A DNA stretch of 58,371 bases. Source: Bdellovibrionales bacterium RIFOXYC1_FULL_37_79 (lineage in GTDB: Bacteria > Bdellovibrionota > Bacteriovoracia > Bacteriovoracales > Bacteriovoracaceae). The position numbers were made by a program, and so were the translations under genes. The stretch covers positions 1-58,371 of the forward strand of contig MEQB01000013.1 of the NCBI GenBank assembly GCA_001770015.1. The letters are read 5' to 3'. A model generated the notes under the pieces. It was given only the letters and a program-made list of their open reading frames with translations, made no database searches and was not told the DNA's origin. This document shows positions 17,614-25,266 of this stretch, in pieces. Each line of letters begins with the position of its first letter. Position 1 is the stretch's first letter.

Positions 17614-18124
17614 AATGTGATATTTTTTTCTCCACCGTTTCTAGATAAAGGCCCAGTTTGCCAAGGATGAGAGCATTTCGTTTACGATTATGGACATCCA
17701 TCGTACCAAACTTTTTTTGCAGATTGATTTCATAGATATATAACTCCCTCAACTCCTGTCGTTCATGCTTAGAAAAGTCTATCCGGCATTTTTGCAGTTT
17801 TTGCTCATCAACGTTGATCATTTTATTATAGGGAGTTTCCAGTAAAGACCAATAAATAAGTTTTTTTATCTTGATCACTGAATCCAAATTTAAATTCGAC
17901 GGCTGTTTATCAAAGTTGGTAGAAGTCAATAACAAGGATTGAGGCATCAGACACTTAAGGCCTCGTAACACATTATTGGTTTGCTCCAGATCAGATAAGA
18001 AAAATATCTGGTTTTGAACCTGAAATGCGCTGCGATCAGAGTAAATTAATTTAACACTCGAAAAAACCGGTAAAACAAATCCTATGATTATAAAAAATAA
18101 AAAATAACCCACCAGTTTCATCAT
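17594..18124 (-). CDS. Hypothetical secreted or membrane-anchored protein, 176 aa
   Basis: I do not recognise this family. A hydrophobic N-terminal segment (about residues 4-22) is a signal peptide or anchor. The rest is soluble with two Cys and a basic C-terminal half. It lies 5 nt after the TPR regulator gene and overlaps rimI, so the three are probably cotranscribed. The start may be either of two adjacent ATG codons. Confidence 0.65.
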   Translation of the reverse strand: MMKLVGYFLFFIIIGFVLPVFSSVKLIYSDRSAFQVQNQIFFLSDLEQTNNVLRGLKCLMPQSLLLTSTNFDKQPSNLNLDSVIKIKKLIYWSLLETPYNKMINVDEQKLQKCRIDFSKHERQELRELYIYEINLQKKFGTMDVHNRKRNALILGKLGLYLETVEKKISHYVFLQN

Positions 18125-18129
18125 CGCAT

Positions 18130-19404
18130 TTAGACTGGTGAACTTAAATCAACGTTGGCAATGGGTTTGGAAAAGTTGGCCTTGTTATCCATATGGAAGC
18201 GAATTTTGGTGTGAGGGTTGAAGGTATAACCGTCCTTGCCTCTAACGATATATTTTCTTTTATCTTCTCTTTCCGTCTTCGGTTCTATTAATTTTCTAAG
18301 CCTGCTTACACTGGTATAAATGAGCTTATCATGAATAAGGGGATTGTATTCATCCTTCCAGATGGATTTAGCCAATTGCTCCTTATCGTAAAAGACACCT
18401 GGATTTTTGGCCAGCAAAAATAAAATTTCCAGCAATATAAAACGATGTTTGAAATCAATTGTGCCAAGAGTTTTTTCCCGAATTCTACGATTGGTCTTGT
18501 CCAAATATAAGTCAACGCTACTATCATTAACGTCATTAATTTCAACATTCAAAAGATTGGTCAAGCGTCTGAATGTTTTTGATTCGGTAATATCTAGGGC
18601 GAGTTGAAAATAAGTAAGGGCAATATCAAATGCCCCCAAGTTCTTGTAGGAAACACCTTTACTAAGCAAAATGTAACCCAAAAGATTCCAACATTTTTTA
18701 CCCTGTAAAATAATATTTGCCTGTCTGAAGCTTTGTAGCGCTCTTTGATGTTCCCCCAAATCCCCGTATATTTTTCCGGCCAAAAGGTGCATCGAACCAA
18801 GCAGATAAGACTTATCAATGATCTTTAGCAATTCTTCCAACTGGGTGACGTGTTGAAGAGCATCTTTAAAATTGCGATTATTATAGGCAGCATTACTTAA
18901 GGCGAGCAGACATTTGGCGAGTAGCTCTGGGTTGTTTTCCTCTTTGGCCTTGCCGTACGAAGTTAAAAAATGTTTTTTGGCCTCATCAAATTGCCCCTGG
19001 TAAGTGCTGACCACTCCCAAATTATAAAAATATTCGGCATTCAAGGAATCCAGTTTTTGGGGCATTTCAAAGGCCACTTCTTTGGCTATTTTTATATATT
19101 TTTGTGCCTTCTCGTTTTCCATTTTTTCCGAGGCGATTCTAATGAGAAAACCTAGGGTTTTTAAAATCGTTGAATGATCAGAACTCTTATCAGTGCAAGT
19201 CAGTGCGTTTAAGAATTGTTCTTCGGCATTATCGAGATCAGATTTATCGTAAAATATTTTTCCCAAATTATAAAAATTTTTACCCCGAGTAGCATTCTCA
19301 CTATGATCTTGGGAGGACAACAATCCATCATAACTGGAAAGAAATGAGAAAGTTGGATCTTTATCTTTGAGCTCTTCTAAAATCTCTCGCATAATTTTCT
19401 CCAC
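18130..19404 (-). CDS. TPR protein with C-terminal OmpR-type winged helix
   Basis: A 424-aa protein. Residues ~35-290 are a run of tetratricopeptide repeats (for example NFYNLGKIFYDKSDLDNAEEQFLNAL and the matching blocks that follow). Residues ~315-400 resemble the OmpR/PhoB winged-helix DNA-binding domain: FILLEILFLLAKNPGVFYDKEQLAKSIW, LIYTSVSRLRKLIEP and the wing VRGKDGYTFNP. The usual SARP/LuxR-like order is DNA-binding first, so a C-terminal output domain behind TPRs is uncommon. There is no receiver domain. It is probably a transcription regulator sensing a protein or peptide partner through its TPRs. Two unrelated genes follow in the same unit. Confidence 0.8.
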   Translation of the reverse strand: MEKIMREILEELKDKDPTFSFLSSYDGLLSSQDHSENATRGKNFYNLGKIFYDKSDLDNAEEQFLNALTCTDKSSDHSTILKTLGFLIRIASEKMENEKAQKYIKIAKEVAFEMPQKLDSLNAEYFYNLGVVSTYQGQFDEAKKHFLTSYGKAKEENNPELLAKCLLALSNAAYNNRNFKDALQHVTQLEELLKIIDKSYLLGSMHLLAGKIYGDLGEHQRALQSFRQANIILQGKKCWNLLGYILLSKGVSYKNLGAFDIALTYFQLALDITESKTFRRLTNLLNVEINDVNDSSVDLYLDKTNRRIREKTLGTIDFKHRFILLEILFLLAKNPGVFYDKEQLAKSIWKDEYNPLIHDKLIYTSVSRLRKLIEPKTEREDKRKYIVRGKDGYTFNPHTKIRFHMDNKANFSKPIANVDLSSPV

Positions 19405-19560
19405 CTAATGCCAGCAGATCTGCCAACATTTTCGATAACTTCAGTTACCATAGTGCCATGCTTTTAGTCAAAAAATCTTACATCTGTAGCATAATAATTT
19501 CACATCAATAATATTTTTATTTAACTAATTGATTTATAAAGGAAAACTTGATATGTAATC

Positions 19561-19594
19561 ATGGATATATAAATTTATCTCGTTCCATATCCAT
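19561..19594 (+). promoter_or_regulatory. Leader hairpin upstream of thrS
   Basis: ATGGATAT (19561-19568) and its exact reverse complement ATATCCAT (19587-19594) can pair around an 18-nt loop, 16 nt before the thrS ATG. It could be a chance repeat or a translational control structure. E. coli thrS is autoregulated through leader RNA, but no tRNA-like fold was recognised here. Confidence 0.3.
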
Positions 19595-19610
19595 AAGTTG
19601 AGGTCCAAAT

Positions 19611-21362
19611 ATGCATAACTATTCAATTGATACCCTGCGCCATTCTTGTGCCCATGTGCTGGCACAAGCAATCTTTCGTTTATTTCCCGATAAAAAAATC
19701 GAACTAGGCATCGGGCCCACCATTGAAAATGGTTTCTATTACGATATTGATATGGATTACAAGCTCACTGAAGCCGATCTGAACAATATCGAAAAAGAAA
19801 TGAAACAAATTATCAAGGAAAAACTGCCGATCGTAAAAAAAGTCCTGACCAAATCCGAGGCCATCGAACTTTTTTCCAAGGCTTCTCAATCCTTAAAAGT
19901 TGAACTCATCAAAGAGTTGCCTGACCATGAAGAAATCAGTTGTTACTCACAGGGAGAATTTACAGATTTATGCCGAGGACCTCATGTGGAAAATACTGGA
20001 GAGATACCTCCTTTTTTCAAACTGCTGCACACTGCAGGAGCTTATTGGAAAGGAGACTCCAATCGCAAAATGCTCCAGAGAGTTTATGCCACTGGATTTC
20101 TCACCAAAGAAGAGCTTAAGGAACATCTGCATTTTTTAGAAGAGGCAAAAAAAAGAGATCATCGAAAACTCGGAAAGGAACTCGAATTATTTATGTTTGA
20201 CCTTTCATCCCCCGCCATGCCCTTTTTCACCCCCAAAGGGGCCTTTATCTATAATGGCCTGCTTAATTTTATAAGGAGAATCTATCCCTATTACGGCTAC
20301 GATGAAGTCATCACTCCCCAAATTTTAGAAAGTGAGCTTTGGCATCAATCCGGACATTACGAGCATTACAAAGAAAACATGTACTTCACCAATATTGATG
20401 ACCGTGAATATGCCGTCAAACCCATGAACTGTCCGACCCATATGATTCTTTTTAAAAACACCAAAAGATCCTACCGGGATTTACCTATCCGTTACGCTGA
20501 TTTTGGCAGAATTCACCGTTATGAAAAATCCGGAACCCTGGCCGGACTGACCAGAGTTAGAAGTTTTGCCCAAGATGACGCTCATATTTTTATTGCGCTG
20601 GAAGGTATTCAATCAGAAATTAAAGATTTGATTAAAATGTTTTTCTCCGTCTACGATCATTTTGGTTTTACGGACGTTAAAATTGCGCTCTCCACTCGGC
20701 CCGAAAAAAAGGCCGGCGATGACGCCTCCTGGGATAAGGCTGAACATGCCTTGAAGGAGGCGCTTAATAGTTTTGGTGTTAAATACGAAATCAATGAAGG
20801 TGACGGGGCATTTTACGGGCCAAAAATTGATTTTCAAGTAGCTGATGCCATTAAACGCTATCATCAACTCGGCACCATTCAACTGGATTTCCAACTTCCT
20901 GAGCGCTTCGATCTGACCTTTACCAATTCAAACGGCGAATCAGAAAGACCAGTAGTCATCCATCGGGCCTTACTGGGTTCTATTGAAAGATTTTTTGGAC
21001 TCTACCTCGAACATGTGGCCGGAGCTTACCCATTCTGGCTCGCCCCGACCCAAGTCAACCTCATTCCTGTCAACAACAATGATCATCTGGAATATGCAAA
21101 AAAATTATTTCATGAACTAAAAAAAATGAACATGAGAGTTAACCTGGATGATCGAAATGAGTCCATGGGATTCAAAACCAGACATACCCAAAAAAGCAAA
21201 ATTCCTTTCATGGCAGTGATTGGTGATAAAGAAATTCAGTCAGGTACGGTGAGCCTTAGAAAGTATGGCGCACAAGATTCTACGACTGTCTCTCTTGACG
21301 AAATGAAAAAGCTCTTTAATGATTTAAATAAGGAGATCTTGCCTAAAAATTTAAGAGATTAA
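19611..21362 (+). CDS. thrS: Threonyl-tRNA synthetase lacking the TGS domain
   Basis: Class II synthetase of 583 aa, about 60 shorter than the usual 640. The missing part is the N-terminal TGS domain: the frame opens directly at the editing domain with HSCAH (HxxxH) and later CRGPH. The catalytic core has motif 2 around RIHRYEKSGTLAGLTRVRSFAQDDAHIF and motif 3 VVIHRALLGSIERF. Zinc ligands are in MNCPTHM (Cys), DDAHIF (His) and the HRALLG motif (His). The C-terminal anticodon domain is complete. The in-frame region before the ATG has a stop, so the short form is genuine. ddl begins 3 nt later. Confidence 0.93.
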   Translation: MHNYSIDTLRHSCAHVLAQAIFRLFPDKKIELGIGPTIENGFYYDIDMDYKLTEADLNNIEKEMKQIIKEKLPIVKKVLTKSEAIELFSKASQSLKVELIKELPDHEEISCYSQGEFTDLCRGPHVENTGEIPPFFKLLHTAGAYWKGDSNRKMLQRVYATGFLTKEELKEHLHFLEEAKKRDHRKLGKELELFMFDLSSPAMPFFTPKGAFIYNGLLNFIRRIYPYYGYDEVITPQILESELWHQSGHYEHYKENMYFTNIDDREYAVKPMNCPTHMILFKNTKRSYRDLPIRYADFGRIHRYEKSGTLAGLTRVRSFAQDDAHIFIALEGIQSEIKDLIKMFFSVYDHFGFTDVKIALSTRPEKKAGDDASWDKAEHALKEALNSFGVKYEINEGDGAFYGPKIDFQVADAIKRYHQLGTIQLDFQLPERFDLTFTNSNGESERPVVIHRALLGSIERFFGLYLEHVAGAYPFWLAPTQVNLIPVNNNDHLEYAKKLFHELKKMNMRVNLDDRNESMGFKTRHTQKSKIPFMAVIGDKEIQSGTVSLRKYGAQDSTTVSLDEMKKLFNDLNKEILPKNLRD

Positions 21363-21365
21363 TAC

Positions 21366-22328
21366 ATGAAAAAAAATATTTTACTCATTTGTGGTGGTAA
21401 CAATACCGAGCATGAGGTTTCACTTCGTTCTTCACAATATTTCAAATCAACGATTGAAAGCATGGATAAGTACCATCTAGTGGAGGCTATCATTGGAAAA
21501 GACAGTATTCCAAGATCAGCACCCCAAAATACCGAGATTTCTTACCAGGATCTTTTTCGTAATATTGATTTTGCCATTCCCTGCATTCACGGCTACCCCG
21601 GAGAAACCGGTGATATTCAATCGCTTTTTGAAATGCATAATATTCCCTACCTAGGGTGTAAATCAGAAAGTAGCATTCTGTGCTTTAACAAAATAAGCAC
21701 CAAACTATGGTTTAATGCCCTCGACATTCCCAATACCCCATTTGTTTTTCTAAACGATATAACTCACATGGATAGAGCGAAACAAATGCTCCAAAAATAT
21801 GGTCAAGTTTTTGTCAAAGCCTCCAGTCAAGGATCAAGTGTCGGATGTTATAAGGCCACATGCGAATCCGAACTCATGCATGCCGTAACCGAGGCATTCA
21901 AATATTCACCGTGGGTCCTGGTTGAAAAGATGGTGAAGGCCAGGGAACTGGAAATCTCGGTGTACCAATGGAAAAACACTGTCATCGCCACGGCACCTGG
22001 AGAAATCGGATGTCCCAATGGATTTTATAGCTACGAAGAAAAGTATTCAGGAAAAAGTCATACTGAAACCATTATCCAGGCAAGCAATCTTGACCGTAAA
22101 ACCATTGACCAAATGAAAAAAATCGCTCTCAATGCGTTTCACTCATTAAAACTTCGTCATTTGTCCAGAATAGATTTTTTTCTGACCGAGGACAACGAAA
22201 TATTACTCAACGAGATCAACACCTTCCCAGGAATGACCTCCATCTCCATGTTTCCAAAGATGATGGAGGCAAACGGTCATCCCTTCAAGGAATTTTTACT
22301 TAACATTATCAGTGAATCAACACACTAA
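21366..22328 (+). CDS. ddl: D-alanine--D-alanine ligase
   Basis: Ddl joins two D-alanines for peptidoglycan precursors. The ATP-grasp fold is complete. GGNNTEHEVSLRS binds the first D-Ala, and IHGYPGETGDIQSLFE, VKASSQGSSVG and LLNEINTFPGMTSISMFP supply ATP and metal ligands. Length 320 aa is normal. With a 3-nt gap from thrS it is almost certainly cotranscribed. Confidence 0.93.
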   Translation: MKKNILLICGGNNTEHEVSLRSSQYFKSTIESMDKYHLVEAIIGKDSIPRSAPQNTEISYQDLFRNIDFAIPCIHGYPGETGDIQSLFEMHNIPYLGCKSESSILCFNKISTKLWFNALDIPNTPFVFLNDITHMDRAKQMLQKYGQVFVKASSQGSSVGCYKATCESELMHAVTEAFKYSPWVLVEKMVKARELEISVYQWKNTVIATAPGEIGCPNGFYSYEEKYSGKSHTETIIQASNLDRKTIDQMKKIALNAFHSLKLRHLSRIDFFLTEDNEILLNEINTFPGMTSISMFPKMMEANGHPFKEFLLNIISESTH

Positions 22329-22333
22329 AACGC

Positions 22334-22561
22334 CTAAACCTGGCCTTTTTCACACTTTAAACAAGATGAGACTTTATCATCGCTATTTTTGATAAATGAA
22401 CTTTCATCTTTTTTATCTTGTTTATCTTCTTTATCTTGTTTATACGGACAGCTTTGGTGATCCCCCATTTTATGATCACCGTGGTGCTTATGACAGCCCC
22501 CCCTAAAGTGTGAACAGGATATAACTAAAACAAAAACCAATGACATTAACGCAATTTTCAT
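22334..22561 (-). CDS. Small His/Cys-rich lipoprotein, 75 aa
   Basis: Signal peptide with lipobox VISC (Cys at about residue 16). The mature part has a His/Cys cluster (GGCHKHHGDHKMGDHQSCPY), a Lys/Asp/Glu repeat and a final SSCLKCEKGQ. His, Cys and Met clusters of this kind suggest metal or copper binding, but I know of no defined family. It converges on ddl with a 5-nt gap. Confidence 0.7.
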   Translation of the reverse strand: MKIALMSLVFVLVISCSHFRGGCHKHHGDHKMGDHQSCPYKQDKEDKQDKKDESSFIKNSDDKVSSCLKCEKGQV

Positions 22562-22629
22562 AGATCCCTCCCATAGATATTTATACCTTTAGTATTCTGT
22601 GTCAGGGAATTCCCAATTATTACAATTAA

Positions 22630-22950
22630 TTAGTCCGAGTTTTTTGATCTAGAATTTTTATGAATAATGCTTTTAGTTTGCTCTTTTCTTTTTTTCAATT
22701 GTTTTTCCAGCTTGGGAAGGATGTCATCAAACGTTTTATATAGGTTATCATTTTCCGATTTAGCATGGTAGGTAAAATGATCACCGGAAACCGTGACATC
22801 CGACGTATGTAATGTTCCATCCAATGAGCATATCCAATCCACATTCATTTTTCCTTGAAAATACTTCTTAAGTTTTTCAAGCTTATTTTTAATGGTGGTC
22901 TCAATGTATTGTGAAGACTCAATATGCCTATAAGATATTTTCAATTCCAT
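22630..22950 (-). CDS. hpf: Ribosome hibernation promoting factor
   Basis: A 106-aa short-form HPF/YfiA protein. ELKISYRHIESSQYIETTIKNKLEKLKKYF matches the beta-alpha opening of the family, and HAKSENDNLYKTFDDILPKLEKQLKKRK matches its second helix. It binds the 30S decoding centre in stationary phase. The ATG at 22950 has a strong SD, GGGAGG. An open frame 14 codons longer lacks this. The C-terminal dimerisation domain of long HPF is absent. Confidence 0.9.
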   Translation of the reverse strand: MELKISYRHIESSQYIETTIKNKLEKLKKYFQGKMNVDWICSLDGTLHTSDVTVSGDHFTYHAKSENDNLYKTFDDILPKLEKQLKKRKEQTKSIIHKNSRSKNSD

Positions 22951-23107
22951 CAATCCTCCCGGATGCGTTTGGGTGTCATAAAATGATATCAATCAATTAG
23001 ATTGTCGTCACACTATTTTCTTGTTTTTCGCTTTGCGCATGCAAAAATACATTGCCCAAATAATAGCTTTTATGGATAATTCATCAAATTTATCACAAAG
23101 GTCACCT

Positions 23108-23914
23108 ATGCAAGAAATAAAGTGTTTGGATCACGGATTCGTCAGATTGGTTGATTATATGGGCAACGATTTTTCCATCACCCAGGCTGCCCGAACCAGC
23201 TATGGGGATGGTACCAAATCAACCACCAAAGATAAAGGCCTGATTCGCTACTTGATGAGACATCGTCACACCAGCCCTTTTGAAATGGTCAGTTTCAAAT
23301 TTCATTGCAAAATGCCCATCTTTGTGGCGAGACAATGGATTAGACACCGTACCGCCAGTTTAAACGAGGTCTCCGGCCGCTATAGCATCCTGCCTGAGGA
23401 ATTTTACCTCCCTTCCAGGGAAGATATTAACTTTCAAAGCGACACCAATAATCAAGGCAGAAGCGAACAATCCGTCTCTCCAGAAATCATAGACTACACC
23501 CTGGCCAAATTGGAAAACACATACAGGGAATGCCGTAAAACCTACGAGGATCTGATCGCCAAGGGCATCGCCCGGGAAATTGCCAGAATCGTCCTCCCGC
23601 TTGCCCAATACACCGAATGGTACTGGAAAATGGATCTGCACAATCTGCTGCATTTTCTGGCCCTAAGACTCGATAAGCACTCTCAAAAAGAGATCCGAGT
23701 CTATGCTGAGGCCATCAGGGACTTGATTAAAACCATTGTACCAACCACCTGGGAAGCCTTTGAAGATTATGTTTTAAACGCCTATACCTTTTCGGGACCA
23801 GAACTGGGAGTTTTGAAAGATCTCGTTAAAGATCGAGTCCCCAATATTCCTAAAGAACATAATAATATATCCAAAAGAGAGTTATCTGAATTTACCGATT
23901 ACTTTATAAAATAA
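23108..23914 (+). CDS. thyX: Flavin-dependent thymidylate synthase ThyX
   Basis: ThyX makes dTMP from dUMP with FAD and methylene-tetrahydrofolate. The signature RHRTASLNEVSGRYS is at residues 79-93 and RHRHTSPFE at 51-59. The substrate Arg/Tyr blocks (ARIVLPLAQYTEWYW and LRLDKHSQKEIRVYA) are intact. ATG at 23108 has AAAGG upstream and gives 268 aa. Starts up to 87 nt earlier are open but lack ribosome sites. The next gene starts 3 nt later. Confidence 0.93.
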   Translation: MQEIKCLDHGFVRLVDYMGNDFSITQAARTSYGDGTKSTTKDKGLIRYLMRHRHTSPFEMVSFKFHCKMPIFVARQWIRHRTASLNEVSGRYSILPEEFYLPSREDINFQSDTNNQGRSEQSVSPEIIDYTLAKLENTYRECRKTYEDLIAKGIAREIARIVLPLAQYTEWYWKMDLHNLLHFLALRLDKHSQKEIRVYAEAIRDLIKTIVPTTWEAFEDYVLNAYTFSGPELGVLKDLVKDRVPNIPKEHNNISKRELSEFTDYFIK

Positions 23915-23917
23915 AAA

Positions 23918-25057
23918 ATGAATAAAACCAAAATACTCTACGTCTCGGCTAACGGTTATGTGGGTGGTGCTGAACAATTTGTTTTCAATGCTCTCCAAGG
24001 ACATCTGCAATCCCCAGATTTTCAGTGCGAACTACTATGTTTTAACGACGGTCCACTTCTTAAAAAATGCCAACACATTGGCATTGTAACATATCTTTTA
24101 CCAAGACCTTTTCGATTATCCCGCATTCATACCCTCCTTCGGGCCATGATCTATCTTAGAAAATTTGTCATTTCAAATAACTACAAAATTATTCACTCCA
24201 CGATGCCTTACAGTTTCATCGTTATGTTTTTGGCAACTTGCTTTTTAAATCTTAAGCATATCTGGTTTCAGCATGGCCCAGTGGGGGGAATTCTGGATTA
24301 TGTGGCCAATTTTTTCAAACCAGATATTATTTATTTTAATAGCACCTTCTTAGCGTCTGAACATTTAAAGATGCCTTTAAGCAAACGCTTAAAACATCTG
24401 CATAAAATCATTCATCTTGGTATTCCACTTAGTACTCCCGATAAAAAAAAGATTGAAGAACTTAAACTGCAATTTAAAAATAATAAACCCCTGCTGCTTT
24501 CTGCGGGGAGAATTACTCCTAGCAAAGGTTATCACACCATAATTGAAACGATGAAATTACTGGTCAATGACTATAAAACCGAGGCTCCACAGATTCATTT
24601 GCTCATTATTGGAAACACCACTTATTTTGCTGAAGAAGTTTATTTAAAAAAACTGAAAGGTTTGGTAACCCAATATCAATTAGAAAAATATGTGACTTTT
24701 TTAAATCATGTTGATGATCTATATAACTATATGCATATCAGTAATATCTATATTCAAGCTACCACCATCCCTGAATCTTTCGGATTGGCAGTCGCCGAAG
24801 CCATGGCGCAAAAATGTCTAGTGATCGGCCCTGATTTTGGAGGAGTTAAAAGCATTTTAAAAAATCATGAAACCGGGCTTTCGTTTGCTTCAAATAGTGT
24901 CAATGCCCACACCCAACTGGCCTTCATTTTAAAAGATATTTTGGAGCAAAAAATTGCTACCAATCACCTCATCGAAAACGCATATACCCAGATAACCAAT
25001 CACTACTCGATGGATCAGATGATTAAAATCCTGGAAGATGATTATCAAACACTTTGA
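23918..25057 (+). CDS. GT4-family glycosyltransferase
   Basis: A 379-aa GT-B enzyme. N-terminal ANGYVGGAEQFV binds acceptor. The C-terminal half has AGRITPSKGYHTIIETM and the nucleotide-sugar site PESFGLAVAEAMAQKCLVIGPDFGG with the EX7E Glu pair. The donor and acceptor are not predictable. It is probably involved in envelope sugar assembly. It is cotranscribed with thyX and followed by a 209-nt gap holding the promoter of the redox operon. Confidence 0.88.
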   Translation: MNKTKILYVSANGYVGGAEQFVFNALQGHLQSPDFQCELLCFNDGPLLKKCQHIGIVTYLLPRPFRLSRIHTLLRAMIYLRKFVISNNYKIIHSTMPYSFIVMFLATCFLNLKHIWFQHGPVGGILDYVANFFKPDIIYFNSTFLASEHLKMPLSKRLKHLHKIIHLGIPLSTPDKKKIEELKLQFKNNKPLLLSAGRITPSKGYHTIIETMKLLVNDYKTEAPQIHLLIIGNTTYFAEEVYLKKLKGLVTQYQLEKYVTFLNHVDDLYNYMHISNIYIQATTIPESFGLAVAEAMAQKCLVIGPDFGGVKSILKNHETGLSFASNSVNAHTQLAFILKDILEQKIATNHLIENAYTQITNHYSMDQMIKILEDDYQTL

Positions 25058-25197
25058 TTAAGAGGTTTTAAAAATAGACTGACAAACTAAACAAATGAAA
25101 ATTCCAATCGTCCCAGCTGAAGCAAACAACCCATTCAAAAAAACTATTTCGCACACAGTCTTTTTTACGAAAATGTCCAGAATGACTTCCTTTTACG

Positions 25198-25226
25198 TTC
25201 AATTTTTCACAGCAATTTGCTATAGT
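25198..25226 (+). promoter_or_regulatory. Promoter of the AOR/Nuo redox operon
   Basis: TTCAAT (25198-25203) and TATAGT (25221-25226) are 17 nt apart. Transcription would start near 25233, 34 nt before the ATG at 25267, which follows a strong AAGGGGGA. No operator palindrome or FNR-like box was convincing nearby. Confidence 0.55.
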
Positions 25227-25266
25227 CTCTTCACAAAATACAAAGACACTCGGATAAGGGGGAAAG

